Shown: piece by piece, positions 23,102 to 34,900 of the stretch | How positions within the stretch are numbered: position 1 is the first letter of the stretch | How the letters are laid out: each line of letters opens with the position of its first letter | Assembly: GCF_013368755.1 (NCBI RefSeq) | Contig: NC_049565.1 | Coordinates: 3,038,001-3,102,000 of the forward strand | Reading direction: 5' to 3' | Length of the DNA: 64,000 bases | Source of the DNA: Talaromyces rugulosus | Lineage: Eukaryota > Ascomycota > Eurotiomycetes > Eurotiales > Trichocomaceae | Made by a program: the position numbers and the translations under genes | Notes under the pieces: generated by a model | Database searches by the model: none | Seen by the model: only the letters and a program-made list of their open reading frames with translations | Told to the model about the DNA's origin: nothing

Positions 23102-23819
23102 ATGGATAAGATCAGAGAAGTGCGTATTCCATTCCGGTCACCCCTCAGCATAGCCCCTGATGGCGGCGGGGTAGCTCCAGCTCGGTGCCTGCCAGCGTCA
23201 CTGATCCGAATCGATGCCGTCCGGAAATACGGCAGGAGGGTGTTGTGAATTGCAACATGGCTAATCATTCTGTGTGCAGAAAATGAACTCTCTCCGCATC
23301 GAGGCGGATGAGGCCCATGCGACTGTCGAAGAGCTCAAGGCCAAGGTCAAGACTCTGGAGCAGGAGAACCTGGCCAAGGAGCAGGAGATCACTTCCTTGA
23401 CACACCGCAACCAACTCCTCGAAGGCGAGGTGGAAAAGATCGAAGGCAACATGAAGGAATTCAAGGACAAGGCCGATGTCAGCGCTCAACATGATACCCA
23501 GAACGAGGCTTTGCAGAGACGCCTCCAGCTTCTCGAGGAGGAGGCTGAAGAAGCCGATAAGAACCTGCGCGAGACCAATGAAAAGTACTTATCCCCCCTG
23601 GCAAAAAAAGAAAAGAAAAGAAAGCAGGACAACAGCTAACAAAAAACTAATCATAGGCTCCGTCAAACCGATGTCAAGGCGGGCCACTACGAGCGCAAGG
23701 TCCAGGCTTTGGAATCATCCAACACCCAGTGGGAAAGCAAATACGAGGAGATGGCCAAGAAATACACCGACCTGCAGAAGGAATTGCACGATCTGGAGGT
23801 TTCGATTAGCAATGTTTAA
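23102..23819 (+). CDS. tpmA: Tropomyosin
   Basis: Three exons (23102-23119, 23280-23584, 23657-23819) give 161 residues, matching fungal tropomyosins. The first exon encodes only MDKIRE, followed by KMNSLRIEADEAHATVEELK, the classic fungal tropomyosin start. The whole protein is an alpha-helical coiled coil with heptads of Leu, Ala and Glu/Lys, ending in KELHDLEVSISNV. It should bind along formin-nucleated actin filaments and act in polarised hyphal growth, contractile ring formation and septation. The tiny first exon and the 160-nt first intron are notable. Confidence 0.95.
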
Positions 23820-24026
23820 ATAATGCCTCTACATAAGCCACATGTGCCGAGTTCCGCCTGTTTCGAAATATCCATGTGTTATTGCCAGAAAGAAGGATTC
23901 CTTCTCTTCGCACTGTTAGCTAATGAAGTCTTTTTCCAAGTTCTGCCCTTATGTCCAAGGTGTCGGCTTTTTATTATCGTAACGGCGTTGCACCAATATT
24001 GTCTGCTATGCTTATTTTTGAACCCC

Positions 24027-24727
24027 TCAACTGTCTTGTCGCGATTTTGCATGTTTTCGATTGCTCATCCTTTCCTTTCTCTGGGTGACCTTGCGCTCTG
24101 CTTTTGATTCGTAGCGAAACTTCTTCTTCCTCTTCTTTTCGCTGTTTGCTTTCTGACGAGGCTTGGCCGGCTTATCACTTTTCTCGGTACTACTGCTAGT
24201 AGCCTTGTGATCGACATCGTCACCAGTCGGAGAATATTCTTTGTTGCTCTGAAAGTCGTTTCTCGTAGTGCCCATCTCCTCCACGGTAACGGTCGTGTAT
24301 TTGTCTTCATCAATATACTCCGCCTCGTAGTCGACTGGAATCGGTTCTTCGAATCCTTCCCATTCGTCTTCGCTTTCACCATCACTCCCCGAACCTGAAT
24401 CACTACCGCGGGCTTGCTGGAGTATTTTCTTAGATGCCTCCAACGCCTCTTGGATCTCTGCCGCTCTGTTCTCGCGAATCTATTGACAAAAAAATATTAG
24501 CATTCCTGTGACCAACTCCCATATACAACACAAAAAAAATACCATACCTTCTTGCGATCCTCTCTCTTTTCCTCGCGAGCTTTCTTTTCTGCGTATTCCT
24601 GGGCGTCTTTTATGCGCTGTTGCTTGCGCTTGTGAAAGCCTGTGAGGAAATCATGTCTGGCTGTAGGATCGAAATTGATCTCTTCAGTGGCGCTGGTCAC
24701 CTTGCGTCGTTTCACAGGCGGTCCCAT
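24027..24727 (-). CDS. rrp17: Nucleolar protein Nol12/Rrp17 family
   Basis: Two exons on the minus strand (24727-24548, 24479-24027) give 210 residues. The N terminus carries the Nop25/Nol12 signature: KRRKVT, EEINFDPTARHDFLTGFHKR, KQQRIKDAQEYAEKKAREEK and EDRKKIRENR. The middle is acidic (DEWEGFEEPIPVDYEAEY) and the C terminus is very basic (KKRKKKFRYESKAERKVTQR). Yeast Rrp17 is a nucleolar 5'-3' exonuclease needed for 5' end maturation of 5.8S and 25S rRNA in the large-subunit pathway. The gene is convergent with tropomyosin, about 200 bp apart. Confidence 0.92.
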
Positions 24728-24950
24728 TGTGTAATAAGCAATTTTTTCTCCCTCTCAAAGTAATTTTGGGGTTGGTATTATTGAATGACAATCATATTAA
24801 TTTTTTTTGCGGCATGCATAATTATTTATCGGAAAATCCTTAGCGGGAGCTTCCCCATGCCAAGGCTTCCCGTCGCCGTGACCCGCCAGCTCAGTAAGTA
24901 ACATCAACCTTCACCTGCTGCGGGAATATCGCTTCACAGACAGCATTAAT

Positions 24951-26073
24951 ATGAATCCGAGACAATTACTGCTACTAGCGCTCGGCGCTGTGGCGGTGGA
25001 AGGCTTTACGGATACATCCCCCTTTGTGCTCCTTTCGACGTCAGAGTGAGTAGTAGCGCTCCTTCCACACTTCCACGCGCAAGTTGCATCGCTAACGAAA
25101 TGAGCTCGATAGCTTCCCCTCATCCTCGTCAAGCCTCAAATCGGCTACTTCTCTTCTGAGCGATGTCTGGGAGAAATTAAAGACCTGTCCCTCGGACTAC
25201 TACATCGTCGCGTCGCAGCCCGGCGTGCACGCTGCCGACTATTCGGGCCGCCGAGCTGCTCCTCGTCTTCGGGAAAAGGTGCTAGGAAAGGACAAGGCCA
25301 TACGATCTAATGTCACGGTCACAGAGGTCGCAGGTGTCCTGGACCCCTTGGCTATTGGGAATGGGCTAAGGGATGAGTGTGGCGCAGAAGTGACCGAAAT
25401 CGACGCATCAAGTGAGTTGGGTTCGCAGTGAAATGATAAGATGTTTACACAGGCACTAACAAAAGCCATTTCTTCAGCTGGTTCTTACCCTTCGGATTTT
25501 GGAAAAGGCCCCAGAGTGATTTATGTGACGTTTCCGGCCCTGCCTTTGCGGGACCAGCGTGCCCAGCAGCTTTCTGATAACGGTATGTTTGGGCCTTTTT
25601 TGACATCTTGCATATTCGATGCTGATATTTATTGTGTAGATGGATTCCTCTCCGATATCATTGATCGAATCCCATCTTCCAAATACTCCCTCGTGTACAC
25701 CACCTCACCTCGGGAGTCTGAAGAGGGAGAGAGCACTTCGGTAACTTACAACAGCGATGATATCAAAGACCAGGAATACCTTCACCAGGACCTAAAACGC
25801 GACTTTGGAGAATTTGCTCGACAGGAAAACGCGGACAGCAACCAATCTCTCTTTGATAAATACCAATTTTTCAGTCCAGGTTAGTTTGTTTCGTTGTTCC
25901 CTTGACGGGCTTTTATTAACCGAGCCCGTTGAACAGGCATCTTCATGGGAGCTATCGCTCTCTTTGTTCTCGTTGGAATCCTGTATGTCGGTATCTCGGC
26001 TCTCTTGAGCCTGGAAGTCTCGTACGCTGCTTTTGAAAAGGACACCACGCCTGGACAGAAGAAGCAGCTGTGA
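24951..26073 (+). CDS. big1: Big1 / V-ATPase accessory-like ER membrane protein
   Basis: Five exons (24951-25045, 25113-25411, 25478-25582, 25640-25879, 25937-26073) give 291 residues. A signal peptide (QLLLLALGAVAVEGF) is followed by TDTSPFVLLST, typical of the BIG1/Ac45 lumenal domain. A single C-terminal membrane helix (IFMGAIALFVLVGILYVGIS) precedes a short cytosolic tail ending KKQL. The lumenal part holds CPSDYYIVASQPGVHA. In yeast, Big1 is an ER membrane protein needed for beta-1,6-glucan in the cell wall, related to the V-ATPase Voa1/Ac45 family. All four introns are short with clean GT...AG ends. Confidence 0.85.
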
Positions 26074-26855
26074 TATGTCATTGATGATGACCTGTATTTT
26101 ACGCACATAGCCAGTTATTCCCGTGCTTTGACTTTCTGCAATTATTACGATTTTGAATATTTCCGGATTTATTTGAGTGACTTGTTTTAGTTGTCAAGAC
26201 GTCAACTTGTTAGTATGATTGTTCTTGACTGATATCTGTCTGTAAGCATACAAAAATAGCGGGATTCCAGGTGAAAATCGTAGCTGCATTCAACAAAAAA
26301 TATATCTCTATAAAAATAGTCTCGTCAATATATCGCGAGTAAAGGCTAAATATAACGCGGTCCCGTGATCAGCGTGCCAGATCGGGACAGGGGCGCTGGT
26401 TGCTAGCCAACAACTAATGTCTTAGGCTCTTCACTTCGCCTGAGACAAGCCTCGCCCCTCTAAACCGACCAAACATTCATTGTTCACGTTGACGACCTTT
26501 TGCGACACTATTCTTTCTTTTTTGCAGTCCACTCGCTGTTAATATTCTTCCTTCGTTTTATCTGTCTCTCTGTTCTAGGCGATTCTATTCATTGTTAGCG
26601 CGGCAGAACGCGAAGAACCTCCCAGAATAGACCGCTGTCGTCTCTCGGTACTTGCAGCCTCAAATCGCTATCCGACTAAGCATTACATTCTACTCCGGAA
26701 GCGGGGACTTCACCAATCGCCTCAAAGAACCCAGGGGGATGTCGGGGCTGTGATAATACATATTCATATCCCAGCTAAGTTGGATTGATCGGGGTAGCAC
26801 ATTTCACTACCGGAATACTTGTGACACATACGCCCCCCGGCGACCCTGCTCTGCA
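26074..26855. other. Intergenic, promoter of the Csi2-like gene
   Basis: No gene was seen. The right half contains CT-rich stretches (about 26500-26575) typical of fungal transcription start regions. The long leader is consistent with an extended 5' UTR for the next gene. Confidence 0.4.
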
Positions 26856-27737
26856 ATGCATATCCTTCGCAACTGGCTGGTTTTCCAACCAGCTTACTTC
26901 CTCTTTGCGATTCTGATGGTCTCAAGCCAGGCCAATGGTCAAGATACCGATCTTCCGGGACTTACGACCTCGACGACCTCCGCGGAATCGACATCGACAG
27001 GCACAGGTCTGCCGAGAATAACAGACTCGACGACTTCCATCCCGATTCCCACAGCTACCGTCCCTCCAACATCAAATGCGCCGTATATGAAGCAGTCCAA
27101 TGTCCCCGAGGGTACCGTTTTTATTGGCGTTGGCGCCGCTCTGGGATTCATCGCCTTCTCCCTGCTGGCATGGCGGGCCATGGTTGCGTGGTCGATCAAC
27201 CGCTCCGTTCGCCGCGCAGCCTACGAACTCGCGCAATCCGAGAACAAGGCCCTGCTGCGCAACAAGAGGAAATCCCGGCGTCATTCGACCCGTCGCAAAT
27301 CTCGTCGCGAAACCAGGGGAACTTCGATGAACATGGAGAAGCTTGCCAAGCCAGATAATCGCCAGAGCCACTATTCTACAACCATGCACTCGGCCTCTCA
27401 AAGCAATTTGTTCTTTTCGCCAACGGCAGGTGCTGGAAGTCATCAATCCATGAATAGAGCATCGGCTTATCTGCCCTCCGGCTACTACGCCGCTGGGAAT
27501 ACAACTCTAGGACCAAGCCAAAGCCAAATCAACCTCGGGCGCAGTCCGCCCGGGTCTCCTTCATTGCCTCCAAGCCGTGGCCACGAGAGGACTCGCTCGT
27601 CCAACCATGTGGGCGCATCCACCAGCACTCTGAATCTAAATGTTCCGCCCCAGGGTAGGGCACCGAGTGCCTACCTCGAGGATCTTTTTGACAGTCACTC
27701 GCCTGCACCGCCTCATGATCACAATCAATCTCAATGA
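26856..27737 (+). CDS. csi2: Csi2-like single-pass membrane protein
   Basis: One exon encodes 293 residues. The first 30 residues form a signal peptide (YFLFAILMVSSQANGQ). They are followed by a Ser/Thr/Pro-rich ectodomain likely to be O-mannosylated, then the conserved stretch VPEGTVFIGVGAALGFIAFS with a membrane helix. The cytosolic part starts with SVRRAAYELA and is strongly basic (KRKSRRHSTRRKSRRE), then low-complexity with Ser, Pro and Gly. This pattern matches fungal Csi2, a bud-neck and vacuolar membrane protein linked to chitin synthesis in yeast. The assignment rests on the juxtamembrane motif and overall layout. Confidence 0.75.
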   Translation: MHILRNWLVFQPAYFLFAILMVSSQANGQDTDLPGLTTSTTSAESTSTGTGLPRITDSTTSIPIPTATVPPTSNAPYMKQSNVPEGTVFIGVGAALGFIAFSLLAWRAMVAWSINRSVRRAAYELAQSENKALLRNKRKSRRHSTRRKSRRETRGTSMNMEKLAKPDNRQSHYSTTMHSASQSNLFFSPTAGAGSHQSMNRASAYLPSGYYAAGNTTLGPSQSQINLGRSPPGSPSLPPSRGHERTRSSNHVGASTSTLNLNVPPQGRAPSAYLEDLFDSHSPAPPHDHNQSQ

Positions 27738-28390
27738 GTTATATACAACTCGCTTTTTATTCATGGAATTTCTCCCTTATCCTCCACTTGTAATACACCA
27801 CTGCTTGCTCAACCTTTTTTTTTTTTGATATGCTATGTTATCATATAAACAACACATCATCCGTCCTTGTCACTTGAACAAGAAATTCTATTTTTGCGGT
27901 TTTCAACGGCTGGCGTTTTTGTTTTTGTTTTCTTTTTCTTTTTTCACATCTCGTTCAGGTGTTCTAAATCTCGGCTTTTTTTTTCCAGGTAGGCATACAG
28001 GCTGTTTGTTGCAAGCTGCTCTGTACATAATGATTGTCATATTACACCTCTTTTTAGCATATAGTTATATACAAAAAAACGAAAGTATACAATTTTGGAT
28101 GGAAATGTGTCAACTATATATGTGCTTCGTAGTTCTATAATAGTTGGCAGCGAGCATGTTTCGTGATTATCTTTTTTTTTCAGCATGGATTAATTTGTAT
28201 ATGTACATGGTTCAATGAACCTATCTAGGATATAGATCTAATAACATCGAAAAAAAAATAAAAACAAAGCAACGCCGTATAGGTGAATACATTGTACAAG
28301 AGCCGTGTAAGCAAAAAGTGAAACAAAATAAAACCATTACTAGATCAAATGCGGAGTTTAATATAACCGGTTGTCATACTTAAGTTTCTT
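27738..28390. other. Convergent intergenic region, T-rich
   Basis: This is the shared 3' flank of the Csi2-like and Erd1-like genes. It contains many poly-T and poly-A tracts and no supported gene. Confidence 0.45.
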
Positions 28391-29888
28391 CTAATCGTCG
28401 TCAAGTTTTCCGTCGAAATCGCCGAGTAATATATCATCTGGGGCTGGGCCCCGATTTGACCGGACTATTAAACAAAAAAAAAAACGGAATTAGCAACTTC
28501 TGAGGGGAGGGAAACTGGGTTATAAAGAACAATGTAAACTCACCCCATTCGGTCTCTATACGGAAAAAAACCCATATCCATCGGCGAGTAATTTCAAGGA
28601 GCATCAGCAAAAAGATGCCGCTCTCGACGTTGTTGACTCTGTCTAAGCGGGAAGACAGACGAGAGAGCCAAGTGAATCGCAAGACAAGATCAATGGCGAT
28701 CACGCCATAGTATAATTCTTTTCGAGGAAATGTTCGTAGTCGACGTAGTCCAAACGGATGATCACGTCGTCGAACTCGGTTCTCCTGTGTTAACAAGGTC
28801 AAGTCCCAATCTTTGGTAACATCCCAATAGAAAGAATAGGCAGAGTTGATGAAGCAAAAGAGCGCCCTACAATATGTAGTTTGTTAGCTGAGAGGGAAAG
28901 GAGAAAAAAGAACGGCTGTGATTGATGAAAGGTGACATACCACAACCTTGACACAGCGGTTTCACTCAATATATGAGATGACGTGGAGCTGTAGTTGCGC
29001 TCCAAATTGCTGAATATTATCACTGGAAAAGCCGTCGAGTACTTAATGGAGTTTGCCAGATGTTGTCCACCCCAGCCATCGCCAGCGCGTCGCACTCGGC
29101 CGAACTCTATCATGCACTGCCGAAACCGAATCGCATAAGGAATGGCAATGAGCAAAGGGACGATAAATGGCGCCCCGCATTTGCGATCAGCCTTTCCCGT
29201 ACTTGAGACGGTGCGGGAGAAGAACAAGCAGTAGTTTATATAAATTTCTCCAAAAACTTTGGCGTAGCTCGTGAGCGCATCGGCCAGGAGTATGTCACCA
29301 AATTTTCCATCCTGTGCCTCTGCCAACCCCCCAATGCTAATCCGTCGAAGAGAAGTAATAAGTCGATGTCGTCCATTTGAGGACTGGCGATGAAAAGGGA
29401 AGAGTACAAGGACCAGCATGAGAAAGATGTAGGTCTGCGGAATGACCTCCCAGAGAAGTACTAGTTGTGGGGTTGCACGTGTTACGATCCAAAATAAAAC
29501 CAAAAAAACGCCCAACGGAATCGAGAGAAGTGTCGCTAAACGATACGTCGAAAGATAATGTGTAATCTGGTGAGGTGACTGTCGAGACGGATAACGAATT
29601 AAGCCCGGAACGTCCTAAAGAGTCAGTGAGCGTTTAAGTAAAATTAAAATTACAAAAAGCGCGTGGGTAGGTGACATACAATGTTTGTCTTTGACAGATA
29701 GTGTAAGTTGATTCCCCATCCCCAAAAGCCTATAGTTGTGTAACAGTTTAGTGTGATTTCCCCTGACACACAGGCATGGTCGTGTGCTTACCTGCCACAA
29801 GGAGAATGGCAACCCGGAATGGCAGAGGGAAAAGGATACTGAAGTCATCTATATCCGTTGGCGATTCGAATCGTCCTCTGCCTGCCAT
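28391..29888 (-). CDS. erd1: EXS-domain protein, Erd1-like
   Basis: Five exons on the minus strand (29888-29792, 29729-29680, 29614-28941, 28866-28544, 28464-28391) give 405 residues. It is a polytopic membrane protein with an EXS domain: GFWGWGINLHYLS, a middle part with PFIVPLLIAIPYAIRFRQC and GGQHLANSIKYSTAFPVIIF, then ALFCFINSAYSFYWDVTKDW and a C-terminal ESGIFLLMLLEITRRWIWVF. In yeast, Erd1 resides in the Golgi and is needed to retain lumenal ER proteins and recycle glycosyltransferases, possibly by exporting phosphate. The last small exon encodes an acidic end (DDILLGDFDGKLDDD). Frame continuity supports every splice site. Confidence 0.88.
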
Positions 29889-30386
29889 GGTCTCATAAAG
29901 CAGCCAGCGCAATCACCTCACTTTGACGACAGAGATGACAGATGACAGCAATGCGATTGTCAATGCAACGGGACGCAAACAACAAGACAATCACAAGAAA
30001 AGAGGGACTGCAGACGGAAAGCAGATAGCCATCAGAGCGTTGCGAACCGAAAGGGAGGGAATGCGAATATCAACAGCGTGAGAAGCAATGATCCATCATC
30101 TAGACAGATGTAAACTAATCGCTGGCCTGGTCTGTGCACTGAAGGTTATCGGGGAGTCACGTGTGACAGGGACAAGTGAATTGCCACTTTGGGTATAGAC
30201 TCCCATCTGATCCGTGCCGAGGCAAGTCGGGCAATGGAGAGTATCCGTCGGAATCGTATTCCAAGACGCAAGCTCAATGTGAGGAACGTACTTTTCACAC
30301 AACTTGTTCTCTGCTCTATGAAACCACTGCTAGGCCAGGCTACATACTTCTAGGTAGCAGTCGTCTCATAACGAACTTGAAGAAAG
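29889..30386. promoter_or_regulatory. Divergent promoter, Erd1-like and Pex10 genes
   Basis: No gene was seen in this interval between two divergent start codons. It contains no clear TATA box or other named site that could be supported. Confidence 0.35.
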
Positions 30387-31523
30387 ATGCCCGACGACGT
30401 CATGGGGAGCTCCGAGCCCTCCTCCAAGCAGTCTCCGATAGCCAGCGCGTCTGCTCCGACAACGCATTTCTTCCCCTTCGCAACGTCTCCGGATATCATT
30501 CGCTCTCATGAAAAGGATTCTTTCGCCACAGCCAATCTGACGAACCAGGCGCAATCGGTCGTCCGAGCTCTCAAGGGAGCCCGGTTCGCGCACGGAAATG
30601 CAGATACCATCAAGAACTTGACCGAACTGCTATACTTTTCCCTAACAACGCTCATTGGGAATCGCACCTTGGGGGAAGAATATTGCGATGTTGTACAGCT
30701 CGAAAATGACACATTGCAGCTCCCTTCGCTTGCGCGACGACTTGGTTATATCGTTAGCAGTGTGTTGATCCCCTGGATGTTTAGCCATTCGCTCCCGTCA
30801 CTGCGCCGCAAGCTTCGCGCCAGGTTAGAACGAAGTATCGCCAGGCAACAAGTGAAAGCAGCGACTCAGGGATCCTCATTTAGCACGGAGAATAATTCGA
30901 AGAAACCATCTTTTTGGAACTCACTGCGAGTCCAGGAATATATCCTTGAACACCTCGACTCCTTGACTTCGCCGTCTCCTATGTACGCCCTAAGTTTAGC
31001 GACCTTCTATTTCACGGGCGCCTATTATCACCTGTCAAAACGAATCTGGGGCCTGCGATATATCTTCACGAAGCGGATAGACGAAAGCGAACAGCGGGTG
31101 GGCTACGAAGTGCTCGGCGTCCTTCTAGTCCTACAAATGACCATACAAGGCATAATCCATCTACGAAAAACAATAAAATCGTTTCAAGAAGAGCGAGATT
31201 CTAGTGCCCAAGCCGCGCCAGTTGAGCAACAAAAGGGAGAGACCTCACTCTCATCAATCCAAAACCCGCCGTCGATTCCCACCCTCAACGCGAGTACTCC
31301 TCGGTATGATCTTTCCGAAAACCCGTCTGCGGTAGCATGGATTCCAGAAGGGCAAAATCAGAAATGCACATTGTGTCTCGAGCTGTTTAAGGATCCTAGT
31401 GTGACTACCTGTGGTCACGTATTTTGCTGGACATGCATACGAGACTGGGTTCGCGAAAAGCCCGAATGCCCGCTATGTCGACAAGAAGTTCTTGCATCAA
31501 AGATTCTGCCAGTTCGAGGCTAG
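30387..31523 (+). CDS. pex10: Peroxin-10, peroxisomal RING E3 ligase
   Basis: One exon encodes 378 residues. Pex10 is a RING-finger E3 of the Pex2-Pex10-Pex12 complex in the peroxisome membrane; it helps recycle the PTS1 receptor Pex5. The N-terminal Pex2/Pex12 domain spans about residues 35-270 (FFPFATSPDIIRSHEKD, TLGEEYCDVVQ, SLARRLGYIVSSVLIPW). A C3HC4 RING lies at about 331-370 (CTLCLELFKDPSVTTCGHVF, CWTCIRDWVREKPECPLC). The protein ends LPVRG. It lacks introns although most neighbours have them. Confidence 0.96.
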   Translation: MPDDVMGSSEPSSKQSPIASASAPTTHFFPFATSPDIIRSHEKDSFATANLTNQAQSVVRALKGARFAHGNADTIKNLTELLYFSLTTLIGNRTLGEEYCDVVQLENDTLQLPSLARRLGYIVSSVLIPWMFSHSLPSLRRKLRARLERSIARQQVKAATQGSSFSTENNSKKPSFWNSLRVQEYILEHLDSLTSPSPMYALSLATFYFTGAYYHLSKRIWGLRYIFTKRIDESEQRVGYEVLGVLLVLQMTIQGIIHLRKTIKSFQEERDSSAQAAPVEQQKGETSLSSIQNPPSIPTLNASTPRYDLSENPSAVAWIPEGQNQKCTLCLELFKDPSVTTCGHVFCWTCIRDWVREKPECPLCRQEVLASKILPVRG

Positions 31524-31940
31524 TGTTGTAGTATACAGTTTTTGGTTGGATAACGGAGCATGTTCTACGGCGTTTTTATGGAGACTTCAGATATACCATG
31601 TGTTTATAATAATAAAATGATCTTACGAATGCAATTTAACAATCGATATTGAATTCATTCGATACATGTTAAACATAATGTCTTGAAATGGATTGGAGGC
31701 TGGCGATTATACATGTCTTTTCCAAGTGGTATTAAAATAAAAATACATATATTGAATCAAAATTGTGTGAAGTATTGTAGGATCGCATACCCCAACCCAC
31801 ACATGGATATTAAATGTGCAATGCATAAAAAGGCTATATATATATACGATCAATGAAATGATGTGGATGGCATTACTAGCCAACTCCAAATTTGCACAAA
31901 ACGCCCCGAGATGCTCATTCAGAGAGATGTATTTTTTTTT
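31524..31940. other. Convergent AT-rich intergenic region
   Basis: This is the 3' flank of Pex10 and of the exonuclease gene. The sequence is AT-rich, with no coding or RNA gene supported. Confidence 0.4.
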
Positions 31941-34900
31941 TCAGTGTCCAAGGCGTTTGACTTTTGTCTCACCATCACTTGAGACTAGAATGGGAAGGTT
32001 GAGTTCGGCATATGCTGGTGACGGAGGGATAGGGTGCAGTGCTTTGCGTTTTAGTTCAAGGGCATGGTAGAGGCACAGACATGCAAAGGGGTCAGAAGCG
32101 GCGTCTAGTGAACATTGTACAAGTAAGCATAGTGTCTTAATCCAAGAAAATATTTCCTAGATAACAAACTCACATTGAACTTGGGTGTAGGCAAGAGGTC
32201 TAGACCAGTCACTACACCGGACATCGTTCTCTTTGTACAAGGGAAGTCCCAAGATTTCCTCAACCTGTTGGCTGAGATTCACAACCCGCCTATTAACCAG
32301 TTTTGGGTTCGACTGGGAATATTTCACTAGTTTGTAGAGATGGCTAAGCTCCAACTGGCCCTGCACCTCGATGCCCAAATGCCGACGCACGCGAGTACAG
32401 TCTGCTTTGATGTTGACGCCAACTTTGACGGTGTCGGCAGATTCAAGAATTTTCCTCAAGGACGGCGGAGTGATTTCGTTGTGGTTCCTGGACTGAAAAA
32501 GCGCGATGTGAAATAGAGCTATGCGATCTTGGTCAGCAATTTGAAGCAGAGACAAGTTGCTCTTGATACCAGCTGTAGCCAAGGCATGAGCCTTCCATTC
32601 GAGGTCGAACCCGATCACTCGGCTCTCGGAGAATAACTTGGCAACTCGCTCCGCACTCTCAAGAGTTCTGCAATAGTGGACGGTAATGCCTTTCCCGTTT
32701 TGGCCTTGGTGGTTCTTGTGACTCCAGAATTGCGCCGAGTTGGTGAGTGGAGGAGTTGGAGACTGGGAGGATCTCGGTTTCAGTTCACTTGCTACCAACA
32801 CTTCCTCATCTATAGTCGGGTAAATTTCCTCATCGGCTCCGTTGACAGGAGACTTTAATTTTTCTTCAAGTGGCCAACCGGGAGTGTTTCTAGAACTGGT
32901 AGAATATTCTCGCTTCGAATGTGTCGATGGCTCAACTCTTCTCACTACCGATGGCTCTCTTCTCACTACCGATGGCTCTCTTCTCACTACCGATGGCTGT
33001 CTTCTCACTATCGATGGCTCTCTTCTCACTATCGATGGCTCTCTTCTCACTACCGATGGCTCTCTTCTCACTACCGATGGCTGTCTTCTCACTATCATTG
33101 GTGCCCTATGTTTTTGTCTCTCAACTCTTCCCCCCACGCTTTCAGGTGAGTCACTTGAAGGCGGAGGTTCAAGTGTAGGCGGCTTTTTGCTAGTGCCACT
33201 CATGCGCGTAGTCTTTTGGATTTTGCTGGTTTTCACGGCGCTAGAGGCAAGGCGGCTAGATCGGTTGCGTCTGCGATCAGTTGGAGCAGTGATTTTCGAT
33301 AACCGTCTCGATCCTAATATTTCTCGTCTGAGGTAATCACTGAGACGCACCCTCGTTGGGGGGGTATCATCCGCTGCCAAAAGGCCGAGCCTCCGCGCGT
33401 TAAGCTCTTGAGCATACAAGGAGGAAGAGTCGGTGGATGAGGAAAAAGCATGCGTGTACTCGAAAAATTTCCGTAGGTCCTGGCTCAGAGGGTTTCGCGA
33501 GCAAAACAACCCCCGTGAGACAGTATCAGGAACGCCGCCAAGAGCATGGATTTTTGACTCGGTGGTTAACCTCGCCCATGTGATGTATCTCAGCGAGCTA
33601 ATTTCGCTTTCTAGAGACCCAGCTGCAAGTTGAAAAACTTTATGCCAGTTGTTAAGAATCTTGGCATGGTCGGCACGCGCCTTCGCGATGATTGGAGAAG
33701 GGGAGTCGTTGGTTGCAAGCATATGCCCGATGTTTCCCGTTAAGTTTAATATGTTCGTATCACATGCACGAGCCACATCGAATGGATGTAGAACGTCAAT
33801 ATATCGCCAAGTGATGTCAAGTTCAGGATCGCGTGGATGGCGTGAGCTCCACCGCGGCAAATACCAAGTAGCCAAAATAGTTGCGATCACACGTTGGTAC
33901 GACCATTTAAGAGTTTCAGGTGTTCGCTGAATCCCAAACGTCTTCCAGCCAATACGGGACAAATTTGACGCAAGTGTGTGTACTTGCGTATGGCCCAGGG
34001 GCCTGTAGAATTCAGCTGTCCTTGTTATTTGTCGATATTGATGTAACGCTTGCCCCAAGAGAAACGGCCTTTTGATCTTCCGAAGGAAAGCCCGATATCG
34101 AGGTGATTCTGAAGCTAGCTCTTTGAGTAACACATAGATATATCTAGAAGTTTCCTGGATTTCGTGGGCACTCTCTTGTGATTCTATGTATGCACGGAGA
34201 TATGCAAACTTGGGTTGGAGCACAAGGTTTATATTTTTCCTTCCAGAGGCTTGGGCCTTAACAAAAGAATGGTTCAGATCTTGAGTTATCAAGTTAAGTA
34301 GGTCATTCGAATCGGCTAGCTCCCCCTCAATAAATGCTCTTCCACTTTGAAGATTACATATTTGAAGGGCCAATCTGCAATTTCGGTACTGGATTCTCAA
34401 ATCTTTGAGCGTTCGCACAAGTGTCGGTAACTGGGATTTAATAATTGTGGCCTTGGGGTATTTAATATGATAAAGCTCATCGAAGAGGACCATGTCAACG
34501 TCGTTCAAAGCTTTGGCTTTTGACATCACGGCATGATATTGATGCATGAACTCTTCGTGAGCATGGTGCCGTTCTCGTTCTTCTCTCTCTTTTCGTGCTT
34601 GTTCTTTTCGGTTTGCAACCAATGTGATCATGCGTTTTAACTCTCCCTGTAGGTCATCACTTTTGGTGACCTCTTCTATTTCTTGTAATCGCTTCTGGAT
34701 TGAGTCTGATTTTCTTTGAAAATTTTCTTGTCGTTCCTTCTCCACTCGTGCTTCTTCGGCTCGCTTGAGCTTCAGAATGCGATCCTCTTCCTCGGACGAC
34801 TTTTTGCGGACCATTGAGCTGAGACCTTTCTTTTCAGAAGAATCGGAAAAAGTATCATTGTCGTCAAAGTCGTCAAAGTCATCGTCCCCTCGCCGCGGAG

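Noticed and set aside
32919..33336. Plus-strand open frames over the minisatellite with repeated SHYRWLS-type units
   Set aside because: They arise because the 21-bp repeat keeps all frames open; the exonuclease on the minus strand is the supported gene.
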